A stretch of 64,000 bases of DNA from Hymenobacter algoricola (GTDB taxonomy: Bacteria; Bacteroidota; Bacteroidia; Cytophagales; Hymenobacteraceae). A program made the position numbers and the translations under genes. Of this stretch, positions 60,458 to 64,000 are shown piece by piece. The stretch is from the NCBI RefSeq assembly GCF_039539525.1, contig NZ_BAABDH010000105.1, forward strand, positions 13,772 to 77,771, written 5' to 3'. Within the stretch, counting starts at the first letter, position 1. Each line of letters begins with the position of its first letter. The notes under the pieces are model-generated. The model did no database searches and was not told where the DNA came from. It worked only from the letters and a program-made list of their open reading frames with translations.

Positions 60458-60665
60458 GTTATAGGTGGCCGGACCCCAATTGGGGGGCGAGGCTGAAAAG
60501 GGAATCCGGTTTAATTCCGGAGCTGTCCCCGCAACTGTACGCTTCGAGTATTTGGTGGGCCCATCCCCCAGCCACTGTTTCTGAGAGGGAGTCGTTGCCA
60601 GCCGCAACGACGCCGGAGAAATGGGAAGGCGGCCCACCGGAAGCAAGCCAGGAGACCTGCCCATA
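60458..60665 (+). promoter_or_regulatory. Cobalamin riboswitch
   Basis: The conserved blocks of the adenosylcobalamin aptamer are present in order: GTGGCC near 60464, GAATCCGG and AATTCCGGAGC, the B12-box GCTGTCCCCGCAACTGTA (60524-60541), a peripheral domain closed by GGTGGGCC/GGCCCACC, and AGCCAGGAGACCTGCC (60646-60661). It precedes a TonB-dependent receptor gene, the usual target. Binding of cobalamin should lower expression of the uptake genes. Confidence 0.96.
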
Positions 60666-60797
60666 ACTTTTAGTGTTCAGCGCTTTCGGGAGAAAGGCGG
60701 AGAATGATGGCAGTGGCTGCTTTCGGGCGGCCGGATTTCCCTGTTTTCGGCCTCGGCTTCGCGGCAGTTGTCTTCGGACCAACCACCGGGAGGTTTT

Positions 60798-60830
60798 GAA
60801 CTGAATTTTCCTAAACCGGAAATTTAGTTC
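60798..60830 (+). promoter_or_regulatory. Hairpin next to the btuB start, probable expression platform
   Basis: 13 bp (two G-T pairs) formed by GAACTGAATTTTC and GAAATTTAGTTC-type arm, loop of 7 nt. It ends 2 nt before the ATG at 60833 and has no T-run. It could hide the start region, consistent with control at translation. The preceding 130 nt (60666-60797) show no terminator. Confidence 0.5.
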
Positions 60831-60832
60831 GG

Positions 60833-62770
60833 ATGATGTATACCCTTCAGTTTACGTGGCGCTCTGGCGGGCTCCTCCTCAGCGCGCTGCTGCTGAGCCT
60901 GGCCGGCCCGCCGGCCCGGGCCCAGACGATGCCCGCACCCCTGCCGGCCCAGCAATTGCCCGCCGTGCGGGTGCAGGGCGCGCCGCCCGGCCGCTTCGCC
61001 GTGGGCAGCCGCGTCACGACCCTGGATTCGGTGGCCCTGGCCCTGCACCGCAGCGGTACCCTGGCCGATGTGCTGGCCAGCCGCACCCCACTCTATATCA
61101 AGAACTACGGTCCCGGCCAGCTGTCTTCCATTTCCATCCGCGGCACTTCGGCCCGCCACGCGGCCGTGCTCTGGAATGGCTTCAACATCAACCTGCCTTC
61201 CCTCGGCGAAGCTGACTTTGCTTTGTTGCCGACCTCGGCCAACACCCAGGTGGCGGTGCAGAGCGGGCCGGCCGGCGGCACCTACGGCTCGGCGGCCGTG
61301 GGCGGCACCGTGCTGCTGTCGTCGCCGGTGCAGTGGAACGCGGGGGCGCACGTGGCGGGGCAGAGTGAGCTGGGCAGCTTCGGGTACCGGGCGCACAGTC
61401 TGGAGGGCCGCTTCAGCAGCGCGCGGCTGGCGGTGCGCACGGCAGCCTCCTGGCGCACGGCCCAAAACGACTTTCGCTACACCGTGCGCGAAGCCCGCGG
61501 GCTGGTGCAGCACCGCCAGGAAAACGCCGCCTTGCGCCAGTGGAGCCTGACCCAGGACCTGACCCTGCGTACCGGCCGCCACGCCGAGTGGAACGCCGCC
61601 GCCTGGCTCACCGACGCCGACCGGCAGATTCAGCCCTCCACGGGCTCGGCCAACACCCACGCCCAGGAGCGCGACAAAAGCCGCCGCCTGCTGGCCGGCT
61701 ACCACCATACCACCGACCGGCACGAGTCAAGGGTGCGGGTGGCCTGGTTCGAGGATATTCTGAACTACCGCTCCGACGACGTGGCCAGCACTTCGCGCGT
61801 GCAGACCACCCAGGCCCAGGCCGAGCACACTTTCCACTTCCGGCCCAACGTCAGTCTGCGCGTGGGGGCCGAAGCCCAGCATTTCGCCGGCAAAGTCGAC
61901 ATCTACCAGGTGCAGGAAAACCGCTACGCCGGCTTCGCCCTGTTCCGGCTCGACCCGACCCCGAGGCTGCACCTCACGGCCAACCTGCGTCAGGCCGTGC
62001 TGCCCGGACGACGCGCGCCGCTGGCTCCTACTGCGGGCGCCGAGTGGCAGCTCTGGCAGACTCCGGCCCAGCAGCTGACCCTGAAAGGCAGCGCCTCGCG
62101 CAGCTACCGGGCCCCGACCCTGAACGAGCGGTACTGGCGCACCGGCAACCCCGACCTTGCCCCGGAGCAGGGCTATGGGTACGAAGCCGGCCTGCAGCAC
62201 GCCTGGCAGCCCGCAGCCCTGACCCTGACCACCGAGCTGACTGCGTACCGGCAGCTGGTCAACGACTGGGTGCAGTGGATACCCAACAGCCGGCAGCAGT
62301 ACTCGCCGCGCAACCTGCGGCAGGTGCAGACGCAAGGCCTGGAGCTGAGTACGCAGCTCGGGTGGCGCCACCAGCGCTATGCGGGGCAGATGCGGGCTTC
62401 CTACGCTTTCAGCCAGGCCCAAAAGCGCAGTGGCTACGCCGCCGACCCCGACCCGGCCGGCCGGCAGCTGCCCTACGTGCCCCTGCACGCCGCCACCTTC
62501 AGCACCGACCATACCTGGGCCCGCTGGCAGCTGAACACCACGCTCACCTATACCGGCCCCCGCTTTACCGATGCCTCGGCCACCAGCTTCCTGCCCGGCT
62601 TTCTGCTGCTCAACACCTCCGTGGGCCGCACCCTCAAAGTAGCGGACACCTATTCGCTGACGTTGCTGGCCCAGGGCTACAACCTCACCAACCGCGTGTA
62701 TCACAGCTACGAGTACCGCGCCATGCCGCTGCGCTCGGGCAGCGTAAGTCTGCGCCTGGCCTGGCACTAA
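60833..62770 (+). CDS. btuB: TonB-dependent cobalamin receptor, BtuB-like
   Basis: 645 residues; ATG ATG at 60833 and 60836. Signal peptide (ending PPARAQT), then the plug domain (DVLASRTPLYIKNYGPGQLS, SIRGTSARHAAVLWNGFNIN, VQSGPAGGTYGSAAVGGTVL, about 80-165) and a 22-strand barrel ending in SGSVSLRLAWH with an outer-membrane-type final strand. No N-terminal carboxypeptidase-like domain, so it is BtuB-like rather than SusC-like. Specificity for cobalamin is inferred from the riboswitch and from the BtuG-like gene that follows after 34 nt. Confidence 0.93.
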   Translation: MMYTLQFTWRSGGLLLSALLLSLAGPPARAQTMPAPLPAQQLPAVRVQGAPPGRFAVGSRVTTLDSVALALHRSGTLADVLASRTPLYIKNYGPGQLSSISIRGTSARHAAVLWNGFNINLPSLGEADFALLPTSANTQVAVQSGPAGGTYGSAAVGGTVLLSSPVQWNAGAHVAGQSELGSFGYRAHSLEGRFSSARLAVRTAASWRTAQNDFRYTVREARGLVQHRQENAALRQWSLTQDLTLRTGRHAEWNAAAWLTDADRQIQPSTGSANTHAQERDKSRRLLAGYHHTTDRHESRVRVAWFEDILNYRSDDVASTSRVQTTQAQAEHTFHFRPNVSLRVGAEAQHFAGKVDIYQVQENRYAGFALFRLDPTPRLHLTANLRQAVLPGRRAPLAPTAGAEWQLWQTPAQQLTLKGSASRSYRAPTLNERYWRTGNPDLAPEQGYGYEAGLQHAWQPAALTLTTELTAYRQLVNDWVQWIPNSRQQYSPRNLRQVQTQGLELSTQLGWRHQRYAGQMRASYAFSQAQKRSGYAADPDPAGRQLPYVPLHAATFSTDHTWARWQLNTTLTYTGPRFTDASATSFLPGFLLLNTSVGRTLKVADTYSLTLLAQGYNLTNRVYHSYEYRAMPLRSGSVSLRLAWH

Positions 62771-62804
62771 CCCGACTTTTCACTTTCCATCTTTCTTATT
62801 TTTC

Positions 62805-63893
62805 ATGACTTCCCCTTCCCGCCTTTTCACCTTTTTCAAGCAGCTGGTGCTCACCGGCGCCGGCGCCGCGGCCCTGCTAAGCTGCTCCGACGACACCATC
62901 GACGGTCCGGCTTTCAACATCCTCAAGAACGGCAGTAACGTGTTTGTGCTCAATGAGGGCAAATACGGCACGCCTAACGGCGCCGTGTCGTACTTCCAGA
63001 AGGCCAACAGCACCGTGGCCGACCTGAACATCTTCCAGACCGTGAACAGCCGGGAGCTGGGCGACGTGGTGCAGTCGATGACGGTGATCAACGGGCAGGG
63101 CTACATCGTGGCCAACAACAGCAAGAAGGTGGAAGTGGTCAACATGACCACTTTCCAGACCGTGGCCACCATCACCGGCCTGGAGCAGCCGCGCTACGTG
63201 GTGGCCGTGGCCGCCAACAAGGCGTACGTGAGCGAGTGGATCAACTTCAGCAGCCCGAAAGGCCGCATTGCCGTCATTGACCTGGGCACGAACACCATCA
63301 CCAAAACCATTGCCGTGGGCCCTCAGCCCGAGCGGCTGCTGGTAGCCAACAACCGGGTGTACGTGGGCAACACCGGCGACGACACGCTGCGCGTCATCAA
63401 CCCCGCCACCGACGCGGTGGAAAGCAAGATCAAGGTCAAGGATGCTCCGGGCAGCCTCGTCCTCGATAAGTCGGGCGCCATCTGGGTGCTGTGCCAGGGC
63501 ATCACCAAGTACGGTCCCGGCCCGCTTTACCCGGTTATTCAGGACACCCAGGGCAACCTGGTCAAGTTTGCCCCTACCCTGCCCACGGCCCAGACGGTGC
63601 TGCCATTCACCGGCCACCCCGGCGGCCTGCGCCTGAACGGAGCCGCCGACCAGCTCTACTACCGCTTCGGCGGCGGGCTCTACAACATGGCCATCACCGC
63701 CACTGCCCTGCCGGCCAGGGCGCTTATTGCGCGCCGGTTCAACGGGGCCGACATTGACCCCCAGGACAACACTATCTACGGCTCGGTGGGCTCGTTCAGT
63801 ACTACCGGCCGCTTTATCCGCTACAAGCCCGACGGCATGGCCATCGACTCGTTTGGCGTGAGCATCGGGCCGACCGGCTTTCTGTTCTACTAG
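62805..63893 (+). CDS. Surface beta-propeller lipoprotein, BtuG-like (DUF5074)
   Basis: 362 residues. Signal peptide with lipobox LLSC followed by SDD, which fits the surface-export signal of Bacteroidota lipoproteins. The rest is a series of YVTN-type beta-propeller blades (GSNVFVLNEGKYGTPNGAVS, GYIVANNSKKVEVVNMTTF, ERLLVANNRVYVGNTGDDTL, GNTGDDTLRVINPATDAVE). In Bacteroides, BtuG is a seven-bladed surface lipoprotein that captures cobalamin and hands it to BtuB. The fold, signal and position behind a riboswitch-controlled btuB agree with that role. Identity as BtuG is inferred. Confidence 0.85.
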   Translation: MTSPSRLFTFFKQLVLTGAGAAALLSCSDDTIDGPAFNILKNGSNVFVLNEGKYGTPNGAVSYFQKANSTVADLNIFQTVNSRELGDVVQSMTVINGQGYIVANNSKKVEVVNMTTFQTVATITGLEQPRYVVAVAANKAYVSEWINFSSPKGRIAVIDLGTNTITKTIAVGPQPERLLVANNRVYVGNTGDDTLRVINPATDAVESKIKVKDAPGSLVLDKSGAIWVLCQGITKYGPGPLYPVIQDTQGNLVKFAPTLPTAQTVLPFTGHPGGLRLNGAADQLYYRFGGGLYNMAITATALPARALIARRFNGADIDPQDNTIYGSVGSFSTTGRFIRYKPDGMAIDSFGVSIGPTGFLFY

Positions 63894-63908
63894 GCACCAG
63901 ACTTGTTC

Positions 63909-64000
63909 CTAAATAGCCTCTTTCTTTTTAGTCAGATGCCAATTCCAGATTCCACAAGCTACGGCCATGATTCGGTCGTTAAAAGAGGCGGATTTGTTGC
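63909..64000 (-). CDS. C-terminal end of a probable transposase (cut by window edge)
   Basis: An open frame enters from the right edge and ends at TAG (63909-63911). The visible residues end with SFNDRIMAVACGIWNWHLTK and KKEAI. The pattern of an arginine, a hydrophobic helix and NWHL is common at the C-terminus of IS transposases with a DDE domain. Only about 30 residues are visible, so the call is tentative. Confidence 0.4.
   Translation of the reverse strand, partial: NKSASFNDRIMAVACGIWNWHLTKKKEAI

Noticed and set aside
61540..62808. A 422-codon plus-strand frame overlapping btuB in another frame.
   Set aside because: It is rich in Arg, Pro and Ala without domain signals; the btuB frame has plug and barrel motifs throughout.

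Overview
The window looks like a chromosomal segment of a Bacteroidota bacterium, most likely a Hymenobacter-like member of the Cytophagales. The evidence is: high-GC genes with almost no Shine-Dalgarno motifs; promoters of the Bacteroidota form TTTG/TTG, 19-20 nt spacer, TAnnTTTG; fusA between rpsG and rpsJ; a DUF3467 gene after rpoC; LytTR two-component proteins; surface lipoproteins with acidic export signals; and a TonB-type B12 uptake pair. The genus is an inference.

Layout. 1-9000 (all minus strand): a partial secreted alpha/beta hydrolase behind a lipoprotein gene, a small exported protein, a DivIC/FtsB-type division protein, enolase, a LytTR response regulator with its histidine kinase, and a secreted protein with a GEAHG motif. 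9000-29735 (minus): the str, S10, spc and alpha ribosomal clusters in series (rpsL-rpsG-fusA-rpsJ // rplC to rplQ), including secY, map, infA and rpoA. An O-antigen-ligase-like membrane protein sits between rpsJ and rplC, with a terminator before it and a new promoter after it. 29815-44292 (minus): tRNA-Tyr, tRNA-Gly, tRNA-Thr, tuf, tRNA-Trp, secE, nusG, rplKAJL, rpoB, rpoC and a DUF3467 gene. 44435-56800: an M1 aminopeptidase, a biotin carrier protein, pyrH and frr (plus strand), nadD and gmk behind an ECF sigma/anti-sigma pair, a lipopolysaccharide-type cluster (GT2, GT9, second O-antigen ligase), an unknown membrane protein and ahcY. 56822-64000: a DUF4397 lipoprotein, an unknown exported protein, a THUMP-like-type methyltransferase, a 3-methyladenine glycosylase, then a cobalamin riboswitch controlling a BtuB-like receptor and a BtuG-like beta-propeller surface lipoprotein. 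The right edge cuts what looks like the end of a transposase.

How the parts work together. Most of the window is the gene-expression machinery of the cell, in a few long transcripts. Between the genes there is more RNA structure than expected: nearly every gap of the alpha cluster, the rplL-rpoB gap, the rpsN-rpsH gap and the rplK leader contain strong hairpins, several with T-runs, which could act as attenuators or ribosomal-protein binding sites. Several ribosomal proteins carry tails: S3 and S5, neighbours at the mRNA entry site, have similar arginine-glycine-rich extensions, and L17 and L22, neighbours near the tunnel exit, share a KTTRRS-type tail motif. The riboswitch-btuB-btuG module is a complete B12 capture unit.

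I found no CRISPR array, defence island, rRNA operon or complete mobile element. The least explained features are the intercistronic RNA structures, the paired ribosomal-protein tails and the short-period inverted repeats beside infA and rpsG.
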